Below are positions 44,157-50,980 of a stretch of 64,000 nucleotides of DNA, piece by piece; position 1 is the stretch's first letter; every line of letters starts with the position of its first letter. The notes beneath the pieces were generated by a model. The model was not told the DNA's origin. It made no database searches and worked only from the letters and a program-made list of their open reading frames with translations. The position numbers and the translations under genes were made by a program. Origin of the DNA: Pelotomaculum schinkii (GTDB lineage Bacteria > Bacillota > Desulfotomaculia > Desulfotomaculales > Pelotomaculaceae); NCBI RefSeq assembly GCF_004369205.1, contig NZ_QFGA01000002.1, positions 186,001 to 250,000 of the forward strand, written 5' to 3'.

Positions 44157-45323
44157 TTATCTTCTCTTAAGTCCCCAGGACTCAAAATAGACCACGTAAA
44201 CCAGCATGACATAGATTAGCCAATCCATAAAAGTCAAGGGATCCCCCCCAAAAGAGCCGCTTACCGCAGGTTCATGTAAAAACCCGACGGCGAACCCTTG
44301 GGTATAGAAGACAAAGGTTATGAGAGACAGAACAAAGGTTATGACAAAACGTATTGTTCGATCTCTAGCGGCCCTACCCGTATCCGGATAATTGCCAAAC
44401 ATTAGTGCCCAAACCAGCACCCAGAAGACAAAGGTTACGCCCAGCTGAGCCGGCCACTGGTTAATCCCTTCTCCTAACTTGATTTGAACTTGCGCAGGAA
44501 TCAGCCATGTTTTAAGTAAAAACAGGAAAAACCAGTAAATTCCTGTCCCTAAGATGAAGTTACCGAAGAACGAACCAATAGCTTGGGTCCAGCGCGAACG
44601 GAAAAGTGAGACCCATGGCCAGTTGTCAAGGATATTTGCCGTCATAAAGCAAGACACAATCACTGCGTAATACCAACCCACAACCATTGGAAGTGGCATC
44701 ACCACATTGTCTTGTTTAGCCCAAGTTGCTACATTAGGATAAATCAAGACCAAGTAACCGATTAGTGTTAAGGCCAGACCAAGCAAAATTTCACCAATAC
44801 CTACGACTGGCTGCTCTAATTTTAAATCGCGCCAGGGCCAGTGGCCCCAGTTACCAGCAAACATCCCCCACATATAGAAGCCTATCAATACTATCATGCC
44901 ACTCGCAGTATACCCCGGTGCCGAAGGACCCCCCAATGTAAAAGCCGGATCCATGCTTCCATAACCAAAACCTAAAACAAAAATAGCTATTAATGCAATA
45001 CCTGACCCGACAATTACTGATACTAACCCTTTCAATGGCTGAGTTAGCCTGTTCAACGGCCACATTTCCCAGCAGAAAGCGAGAAATACTGCGGCTAAAA
45101 TTGACCAAAAGAGGAATAGTCCGAACGGTTGCGGGTAAAGGTTAGTCCCACTGACTTTGGGATCGATCAATAAATACCAGAGTAGAAAGCTTATGACCAA
45201 AGTAATAATCAAGTTAGCCGTGCCAAAGGCCCAACTGCCTAATACCAGACCCTTTTGATGGGTTTTCACTTCAAGCTCTGAGGAAGTACCCCTTATGTTT
45301 GCATCAGCCACTTCGTTACTCAT
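44157..45323 (-). CDS. Multi-spanning membrane protein with four internal repeats, BMC operon
   Basis: 388 residues from ATG 45323 (GGGAGA upstream; the longer frame adds a basic stretch without a site). About ten transmembrane helices. A motif after every second helix recurs with regular spacing: WEMWPL at 85, WGHWPW at 159, LDNWPW at 232 and MFGNYP at 308, so the protein is built of four units of about 74 residues. I do not recognise the family. Being last in the main BMC operon, 51 bases after the acyl kinase, it is a candidate uptake or export permease for the substrate or product. Confidence 0.7.
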   Translation of the reverse strand: MSNEVADANIRGTSSELEVKTHQKGLVLGSWAFGTANLIITLVISFLLWYLLIDPKVSGTNLYPQPFGLFLFWSILAAVFLAFCWEMWPLNRLTQPLKGLVSVIVGSGIALIAIFVLGFGYGSMDPAFTLGGPSAPGYTASGMIVLIGFYMWGMFAGNWGHWPWRDLKLEQPVVGIGEILLGLALTLIGYLVLIYPNVATWAKQDNVVMPLPMVVGWYYAVIVSCFMTANILDNWPWVSLFRSRWTQAIGSFFGNFILGTGIYWFFLFLLKTWLIPAQVQIKLGEGINQWPAQLGVTFVFWVLVWALMFGNYPDTGRAARDRTIRFVITFVLSLITFVFYTQGFAVGFLHEPAVSGSFGGDPLTFMDWLIYVMLVYVVYFESWGLKRR

Positions 45324-45374
45324 ATTCTCCCTCTTTTCTGATTTTCTCAAAACTTTACTTCGCAAAGGAGGGGG

Positions 45375-46442
45375 TTAACCATACACCTTTGCCACTTCTT
45401 CTCCGCTAAGTACTCGGATTGCGCCCTCCGCCAAAGCGCCGTTTTCGTCCTCGCCTGGATAGACAAGAACAGGTGCAAAAAGCTTGACACGAGCTATGAT
45501 CAAATCTGTCATTTTGCTTGAATATGCAATTCCACCTGTTAACACAATTGCATCGACTTTTTCGCCAATGGCAGCCGTATACGCCCCGATTTCCTTGGCA
45601 ACCTGATACCCCATTCCCTCAAAAATCAAGGCTGCTCTCTTGTCTCCCTGTTCCATCAGTTCTTCAACCTGGCGCATATCGGTCACTCCCAAATAAGCCG
45701 ATACGCCTCCACCACCCATAATCATACGCAGAATTTCCGGTTTGGTATATTTCCCGCCAAAACAGAGCTCCACCAGTTGAGCTGCAGGAAGTCCACCCGA
45801 CCGTTCCGGTGTAAAAGCGCCTTCGCCTTCAACCCCATTGTTTACGTCTATCACGCAGCCCTTATGATGCGCTCCTACAGTAATTCCTCCACCGAGATGC
45901 GCCACCACCAGATTGCACTCGTCATACCGTTTTCCCAAGTCCCGTGCTGCCCTGCGGGCGACAGCCTTTTGATTCAGCGCGTGAAAGGTAGTTCTCCGTT
46001 CAAAAAGCGGATTACCAGATAAACGGGCTACCGGCTCCAACTCGTCCACAACGGCAGGGTCTACCGTATAGCAGGGAATAGAATGATTCTTCGCAAGGTC
46101 ATAAGCAATCAGCGCCCCCAGATTGCAAGCATGTTCTCCGTATTTAGCCGCTCTCAAATCTGCCAGCATGGCTTCATTCACGAGGTAAGCTCCACTGACA
46201 AGAGGCTTTACCAGTCCACCTCTGGTTACTATTGCGTCAAAGCTAGCTACCGGCACGTTTATATTATTTAGCCACTCCAGGATAACTTCTTTACGAAAGG
46301 TAAGCTGGCTGCTTATATTCGGGAATTGCCGGATTTTCTCTATATCGTGCCGGATTGTATTTTCCACTGGTGGTTTGCCTTTGTCATAAATTGCAAGCTT
46401 TGTTGAGGTCGAGCCCGGGTTTATAACCAATATTTTATACAT
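45375..46442 (-). CDS. Butyrate kinase-family acyl kinase
   Basis: 355 residues from ATG 46442, the normal Buk length (a frame starting 11 codons earlier is less likely). ASKHA kinase fold with ILVINPGSTSTKLAIYD at the N-terminus, LVVAHLGGGITVGAH, FTPERSGGLPAAQLVELCF and AIVLTGGIAYS. The family converts acyl phosphate plus ADP to acid plus ATP; after PduL it would complete energy conservation from acyl-CoA. The signature is that of butyrate/branched-chain kinases, not of AckA/PduW, which are about 400 residues. It may use propionyl phosphate here. Confidence 0.88.
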   Translation of the reverse strand: MYKILVINPGSTSTKLAIYDKGKPPVENTIRHDIEKIRQFPNISSQLTFRKEVILEWLNNINVPVASFDAIVTRGGLVKPLVSGAYLVNEAMLADLRAAKYGEHACNLGALIAYDLAKNHSIPCYTVDPAVVDELEPVARLSGNPLFERRTTFHALNQKAVARRAARDLGKRYDECNLVVAHLGGGITVGAHHKGCVIDVNNGVEGEGAFTPERSGGLPAAQLVELCFGGKYTKPEILRMIMGGGGVSAYLGVTDMRQVEELMEQGDKRAALIFEGMGYQVAKEIGAYTAAIGEKVDAIVLTGGIAYSSKMTDLIIARVKLFAPVLVYPGEDENGALAEGAIRVLSGEEVAKVYG

Positions 46443-46523
46443 GCCGCGCTCACCTTTTTCTATAATATGTTGCATATCAATACGGCTTCATTACATAAAT
46501 GCCGCCCACAATATTGCAGTTTT

Positions 46524-46555
46524 GTTCAGGAGCGAATTTTTATTCGCTCCTGAAC
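46524..46555 (-). promoter_or_regulatory. 13-bp intercistronic hairpin upstream of the acyl kinase
   Basis: GTTCAGGAGCGAA (46524-46536) pairs perfectly with TTCGCTCCTGAAC (46543-46555), six-base loop, no T-run in transcript direction. It separates shell genes from kinase and membrane-protein genes, so it may be an mRNA stabiliser, processing site or partial terminator. Confidence 0.65.
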
Positions 46556-46565
46556 TACAGACCAT

Positions 46566-46841
46566 TTAAGCCTTCGGGATAATCTTCTCAGTATCGCTAT
46601 GCGGACGTGGAATTACGTGAATGGAAACTACCTCGCCTACCTTCTGTGCGGCTGCGGCACCGGCATCGGTAGCTGCCTTTACAGCGCCAACATCTCCTCG
46701 CACCATGACGGTAACCAGTCCAGAACCGATTTTTTCATAGCCTGTAAGGGTAACATTAGCGGCCTTCGCCATTGCATCCGCCGCCTCAATTGCTCCTACC
46801 AATCCACGTGTTTCAATCATTCCCAAAGCTTCTTGTGACAT
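46566..46841 (-). CDS. BMC-H shell hexamer protein (PduA-like), copy 1
   Basis: 91 residues, a canonical single BMC domain: [57 protein letters not shown] and [18 protein letters not shown]. The KIGSGL string lines the hexamer pore in PduA-like proteins. Highly similar to the second BMC-H at 48812 (differences are few and mostly near residues 15-35). AGGAGG precedes the ATG. Confidence 0.95.
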   Translation of the reverse strand: MSQEALGMIETRGLVGAIEAADAMAKAANVTLTGYEKIGSGLVTVMVRGDVGAVKAATDAGAAAAQKVGEVVSIHVIPRPHSDTEKIIPKA

Positions 46842-46907
46842 TTATATTTCCTCCTTCATTTATTGTGTGATACGTAAATTTTGTATTTCGGTCACATCCC
46901 GGGTGCG

Positions 46908-47246
46908 TTAGGAACGGGTAATTGGAACTATCTCAATTCCCAAAGTAATGTGCAAAAAGGACACTGTTTCTTCCAATACGGTTTCCAGAGCACTCACCTG
47001 CCCTGCTACCATCAATGTACCAAGATAACGATCGGCGAACACCAGTTCCACAGGCGCCATTTTGGTGATTCGATCAGCTGCGATATATGCAACTTCGCTG
47101 GGGGTTACGGACAATATGGCAAATGCTGTTTTTTGCAGTCCGAGCATCTCAGTCAACTTAATATCCGGATTTGCAATCAGATGGCATAAAGAAACCTCTC
47201 TGCCTGGTACGTCCTCTGAAATGATACGGAATTTATCATCAACCAT
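46908..47246 (-). CDS. PduU/EutS-like permuted BMC shell protein, copy 1
   Basis: 112 residues from ATG 47246 (GGGGGAG upstream; the eight preceding codons are probably untranslated). Circularly permuted BMC domain with the beta-barrel N-terminus RIISEDVPGREVSLCHLIAN, then ILSVTPSEVAYIAADRI and ELVFADRYLGTLMVAGQVSA. Paralogue of 49543 with roughly half the residues shared, so the shell probably has two distinct permuted hexamers. Confidence 0.92.
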   Translation of the reverse strand: MVDDKFRIISEDVPGREVSLCHLIANPDIKLTEMLGLQKTAFAILSVTPSEVAYIAADRITKMAPVELVFADRYLGTLMVAGQVSALETVLEETVSFLHITLGIEIVPITRS

Positions 47247-47296
47247 TGCAACTCCCCCAGCCGCTTTCATCCTTTAAGCCAGAATGCTCCCTTTCT

Positions 47297-47956
47297 CTAC
47301 AGCAGAACCTCCACCTGGTCGCCGTCTTTAATTCCTGCCGCATTGGCTTCATCAACATCAATGTGAAGCTCAGTATTAAACTTGCCCGCCCTGATCTTGA
47401 CATTGGATAAAATCACTGCCCGGTCTCCCATCGTTTTCACCTGCATCAAGTCGCTTTCTCTGATATGCAAATCGGCGGCCTCACGCGAATCGATATGGAT
47501 ATGTCGCCACGCAACCATAACCCCCATATTGTTGACAACAATACCCTTTGGACCAATCAGGGTCAGGGCGGGGGCCGGAGCAAGAACTCCGGAAATGCGG
47601 AGAGGCGGCACAATGCCCAGTTTAGGGCCATCTGAAGCCAATATCTCTATCTGAGTATCTTTTCTCAGCGGGCCAAGCACCCGTACCTTTTTGATAACGT
47701 CTTTGGGGCCAGCCAACATTAGGGTTTCCTTCGCTGCATAAAATCCCTTCTGCGAAAGCTCCTTCAATGGATGCAACTCATAACCTTCACCAAATAGAGT
47801 TTCAAGATCGGCTTGCGATAGATGAATGTGGTGATTAGAAACACGTACTGGGATAATTAACTGGTTAGAAATCTTACCAGTATTCATATATTTATTCACA
47901 ATTTCCCTAACCAGCTCTTCTTGAATATGTGATGTTTGCAATATTTCTACCTCCAA
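47297..47956 (-). CDS. pduL: Phosphate acyltransferase PduL
   Basis: 219 residues. Converts acyl-CoA and phosphate to acyl phosphate and free CoA, recycling CoA inside the shell. Two PduL domains: IPVRVSNHHIHLSQADLETL with zinc-binding histidines, LGPLRKDTQIEI, then GVMVAWRHIHIDSREAADLH with the second His pair. The start is TTG 47956 or TTG 47941, the latter better placed after GGAGG. The N-terminal SHIQEELVREIVNKYMN is an encapsulation-peptide-like helix. PduB follows upstream by 15 bases. Confidence 0.94.
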   Translation of the reverse strand: MEVEILQTSHIQEELVREIVNKYMNTGKISNQLIIPVRVSNHHIHLSQADLETLFGEGYELHPLKELSQKGFYAAKETLMLAGPKDVIKKVRVLGPLRKDTQIEILASDGPKLGIVPPLRISGVLAPAPALTLIGPKGIVVNNMGVMVAWRHIHIDSREAADLHIRESDLMQVKTMGDRAVILSNVKIRAGKFNTELHIDVDEANAAGIKDGDQVEVLL

Positions 47957-47970
47957 CGCACCTCAAAGGA

Positions 47971-48771
47971 TCAAAAATACGGTTTTGCCATGGCCTCAGG
48001 CTCGCCCCCCATGGTACGAAGCAGCTTAATAGCCGTTTCCTTACCAGCGAGAACCGCCTGCTTGACTGCCCCGGAATCGCCGGTCACAAAGATAGTAAAT
48101 TCGCTGGTGAAGCACGTGTTGTGCCCCGGAGAACAGTGCTTAACAATCTTTACATCCGCAGCTTTGACCGCCGCATCTGCCATCAGCATACCAACTGACG
48201 CAGGACATCCGTTGATGAGGCCCCATGCTTTGCCAAGCTCTGCACCAAAGTATTTCGCAAGTACATGGCTAGCTCTAGCAGTATATTGCACCTCTAAGAA
48301 GCCTGCTTCATTGCCGACTACACCTCCGAAGGCCCAACTAAGTGAATTAAGTGTGATTTCTACGGCACGCCTCGCATCAGAAACCTCTTCAGCACCAAAA
48401 ACAATCAGGTTGCCATGGCCGCCGCCCCCCTTGGTGTCATTAGAGGTTTCAAAGATAATTACTTCTGTATTGCTGGCCTTGACCGCTTCATCCGCAGAAA
48501 TTGCGTGCGGCCCCGCACCGGTTCTAGCGCCAATGATACCCAAAGAACGGTACTTTTTATCAATGCCCAGTATCTCGTGCAGGCTTTCGTCCAGATTGGC
48601 GATTACAAGTCCAATGGTATCTCCCATCGCAGTTCCAACAAATTCCGTCATGCCGCATTTATTTAGATCAACGGAACCGGCCATTTTAGGGGCTATCTCC
48701 TTGACTTCTTTTGCTGCATTTTGCGCCCGTAATTCATTTAACACCTGTTGAACAATTAACTCTTTATCCAT
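47971..48771 (-). CDS. PduB-like tandem BMC-T shell protein
   Basis: 266 residues with two fused BMC domains forming gated trimers. Strings: GTAMGDTIGLVIANLDESLH, LGIIGARTGAGPHAISADEA, VQYTARASHVLAKYFGAELG and FTSEFTIFVTGDSGAVKQAV. The N-terminal DKELIVQQVLNELRAQN matches the extension of PduB that links shell and lumen enzymes. Cysteines in NKCGMTEF and KHCSPGHNTC may have structural roles. Part of the central shell gene block. Confidence 0.93.
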   Translation of the reverse strand: MDKELIVQQVLNELRAQNAAKEVKEIAPKMAGSVDLNKCGMTEFVGTAMGDTIGLVIANLDESLHEILGIDKKYRSLGIIGARTGAGPHAISADEAVKASNTEVIIFETSNDTKGGGGHGNLIVFGAEEVSDARRAVEITLNSLSWAFGGVVGNEAGFLEVQYTARASHVLAKYFGAELGKAWGLINGCPASVGMLMADAAVKAADVKIVKHCSPGHNTCFTSEFTIFVTGDSGAVKQAVLAGKETAIKLLRTMGGEPEAMAKPYF

Positions 48772-48811
48772 GTTATTTACCTCCTATTTTGAGATAATCT
48801 AATGTCTCAGT

Positions 48812-49090
48812 TTATACCGCCTGCGGGATAATTTTTTCCGTATCGGTATGCGGACGGGGAATTACATGAACGGAAACTACTTCGCCAACCTTCTGTGCCG
48901 CAGCAGCTCCAGCATCCGTAGCCGCCTTCACTGCACCCACGTCACCCCGCACCATAACTGTGACCAATCCTGATCCGATTTTTTCGTAGCCAACCAGCAA
49001 TACATTAGCAGATTTTGACATGGCATCTGCAGCCTCAATGCATGCAACCAGACCGCGTGTTTCAATCATTCCCAATGCATCCTGTGCCAT
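48812..49090 (-). CDS. BMC-H shell hexamer protein (PduA-like), copy 2
   Basis: 92 residues, single BMC domain almost identical to the product at 46566 ([40 protein letters not shown]). Its ATG lies inside the 3' end of the EutP-like gene (29-base overlap) after AGGAAAGGAGAG, indicating translational coupling. Probably one of the main facet proteins. Confidence 0.95.
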   Translation of the reverse strand: MAQDALGMIETRGLVACIEAADAMSKSANVLLVGYEKIGSGLVTVMVRGDVGAVKAATDAGAAAAQKVGEVVSVHVIPRPHTDTEKIIPQAV

Positions 49091-49538
49091 TATGCTCTCT
49101 CCTTTCCTGGTGATTCCTTATTATCCACTGGTTAAGTTTGTCCAAACCTTCCAGTGTACGGCTGGAAATATAAAAATAGGGTTCCTTTACTCCGGCATCC
49201 GCTAATACAGCTTTTGCGTGTTCCAGTTTTGCCTCACCAAGATCTGTTTTACTGATGATCCCAATAACCGGTCTGGGAAAGCTCTGCGCAAAGCCAGACG
49301 GCAGCGGTTTCCCTTTTTGATCGGAACCAATCATCAGAAGCACACAATCCGCTTGCTGTGAACTGACAATCAAGGCCTGATAAAGCGTGGGATATTCCAT
49401 ATAAACACCAGGCGTATCAATGAGGTTGCCAACCGTCTTGAACATCTGTGTTGGTCTTGTCACACCCCAATAACCCACCAGGGCATTGCATAGTGTGGTT
49501 TTGCCGCTGCCAGACGGTCCTATTATCAAACATTTCAT
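49062..49538 (-). CDS. EutP/PduV-like GTPase
   Basis: 158 residues, small Ras-like GTPase common in BMC operons. P-loop [16 protein letters not shown] at the N-terminus, G3 [11 protein letters not shown], and G4 [10 protein letters not shown] (S/TKxD). Its exact role is unsettled; proposed roles include positioning of compartments or cofactor metabolism. It overlaps the following BMC-H gene and lies 4 bases after the PduU-like gene. Two-codon-level similarity to the decayed eutP at 57340 shows the two clusters are related. Confidence 0.92.
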   Translation of the reverse strand: MKCLIIGPSGSGKTTLCNALVGYWGVTRPTQMFKTVGNLIDTPGVYMEYPTLYQALIVSSQQADCVLLMIGSDQKGKPLPSGFAQSFPRPVIGIISKTDLGEAKLEHAKAVLADAGVKEPYFYISSRTLEGLDKLNQWIIRNHQERREHNGTGCIGND

Positions 49539-49542
49539 AATG

Positions 49543-49884
49543 CTACGATCGGGTCAGTTGCACTGTTTCAAAGCCCAATACCTTTGCCAGAAACAAATTG
49601 GCTTGTGTCAGTGCAGCTTCAAGGTTGCTGACACCCCCAGTGATAACCAGGGATCCGGTAAATCTGTCTACTACCACAAGTTCTATCGCCGCCGTCTTGA
49701 TTGCGCAGTCTGCAGCAATGATGCTCGCCTCATACGGAGTAATTGTCATAATTCCGATGGCATTTTCGCTACACAGCCCCAGTTTGTTTGACAATCCGGC
49801 ATCTGGATGAGCTATGAGATGGCAGAGCGTCACCTGCTTGCCAGGAACAGATTCTTGCACGATATGCTGTTTTTGTCCAAGCAT
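49543..49884 (-). CDS. PduU/EutS-like permuted BMC shell protein, copy 2
   Basis: 113 residues: HIVQESVPGKQVTLCHLIAH, GIMTITPYEASIIAADCAIK and ELVVVDRFTGSLVITGGVSN, the normal EutS/PduU arrangement in which an N-terminal beta-barrel caps the pore. It is 20 bases after the activating enzyme gene and closely resembles the decayed eutS at 56987. Confidence 0.93.
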   Translation of the reverse strand: MLGQKQHIVQESVPGKQVTLCHLIAHPDAGLSNKLGLCSENAIGIMTITPYEASIIAADCAIKTAAIELVVVDRFTGSLVITGGVSNLEAALTQANLFLAKVLGFETVQLTRS

Positions 49885-49904
49885 GAAGCTCCCCCCGTCT
49901 CTTG

Positions 49905-50888
49905 CTACTTTGTTTTAACCGTAGTGCCAGCAGCGGCAGGAATGCCATAAGACTGGAATACCTCTGCCAACCCCCTGACCCTGCTCAAATAGGAATCCGG
50001 TTCGGTTAATTCAGAGCCTTTCATGGTATACTCCATGCCCAGAGCCTCATATTTTTCCACGCCCAATGGTCGGTATGGCAATAACTGGACTTGTCTCAGA
50101 CAACCTCCAACATACTTGATAATGAATTCTGCGGTAGCTTTTATATTCTCATCATCGTCGTTATAGCCGGGCACTACAGGGAAACGAATAATCATCGGAG
50201 TGCCCTTTATAGCTGCATATCCGATATTACTGAGAATCAGTTTGTTGCTTACACCTGTGTATTTTCTATGCTTGGCGGAATCCATATGCTTGATATCCGT
50301 CATGAGCAAATCGGTATACGGCAGTACCTGATCGAGAACCTCAGTTTTGCAGTGCAGTTCGGATTCGACACAGGTATGGATACTAGCTCGTTTGCATTCC
50401 TTGAGCAAGGCTACAACGAATTCCCATTGCACCAACGGATCTCCTCCGGACAATGTAACCCCGCCGCCCGACTTCTGGTAAAACGACCGATCCTCCATAA
50501 TCACCTTCATGAGCTCCGGAACAGTAACCTGTCGTCCAAAAATCTTCAAGCTGTCATTGGGACACGCTTTGGCGCAGGAAAGACAATTAAGGCACTTTTC
50601 TCTGTCAATAGCAACAACCTTATTATCTTCAACCGTAAGAACATTTTCCTTTGAAAGGGGGCACGCATTGATACACCAGCCGCATTTGTCTATTCCAATA
50701 CAATCTCTTCTTCCATACACCCCCACCTCCGGATTATTCCTGATTCCTTCGGGGTTGCTGCACCAAAGACATTTGAGCGGACATCCTTTAAAGAAGATTT
50801 CCGTCCTGATACCTGGACCATCATGGACAGTGAACTTTTGCACATTCATAACCGTTGCTACAAGATTTCTATCATTAACATCTGCCAT
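49905..50888 (-). CDS. Glycyl radical enzyme activating enzyme (radical SAM)
   Basis: 327 residues from ATG 50888, chosen for AAAGGGGGTGA upstream. It uses S-adenosylmethionine to install the glycyl radical. The radical SAM cluster is CPLKCLWC (CX3CX2C) in TEIFFKGCPLKCLWCSNPEG. A ferredoxin-like insert with two further cluster motifs follows (CIGIDKCGWCINACP and CLNCLSCAKACP), normal for activases of GRMs. SGGDPLVQWEF is the SAM-binding GGE-like motif. Paired with the enzyme at 50981, 92 bases upstream. Confidence 0.96.
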   Translation of the reverse strand: MADVNDRNLVATVMNVQKFTVHDGPGIRTEIFFKGCPLKCLWCSNPEGIRNNPEVGVYGRRDCIGIDKCGWCINACPLSKENVLTVEDNKVVAIDREKCLNCLSCAKACPNDSLKIFGRQVTVPELMKVIMEDRSFYQKSGGGVTLSGGDPLVQWEFVVALLKECKRASIHTCVESELHCKTEVLDQVLPYTDLLMTDIKHMDSAKHRKYTGVSNKLILSNIGYAAIKGTPMIIRFPVVPGYNDDDENIKATAEFIIKYVGGCLRQVQLLPYRPLGVEKYEALGMEYTMKGSELTEPDSYLSRVRGLAEVFQSYGIPAAAGTTVKTK

Positions 50889-50931
50889 TGCGTCACCCCC
50901 TTTAAAAATAATTCTGTATACCATTTAATTG

Positions 50932-50968
50932 AATTCTTTGCGGCAGAAACAATCTGCCGCAAAGAATT
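50932..50968 (-). promoter_or_regulatory. 16-bp perfect intercistronic hairpin between GRE and activase
   Basis: AATTCTTTGCGGCAGA (50932-50947) pairs exactly with 50953-50968 around a five-base loop. No T-run follows in the direction of transcription. Lying 13 bases after the enzyme stop codon, it could protect the upstream mRNA or reduce read-through so that the enzyme is made in excess of its activase. Confidence 0.75.
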
Positions 50969-50980
50969 ATGTTGATAAAA

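Noticed and set aside
47936-48751. 271-codon plus-strand frame
   Set aside because: Antisense to the PduB-like gene, low-complexity Ser/Pro/Thr composition.
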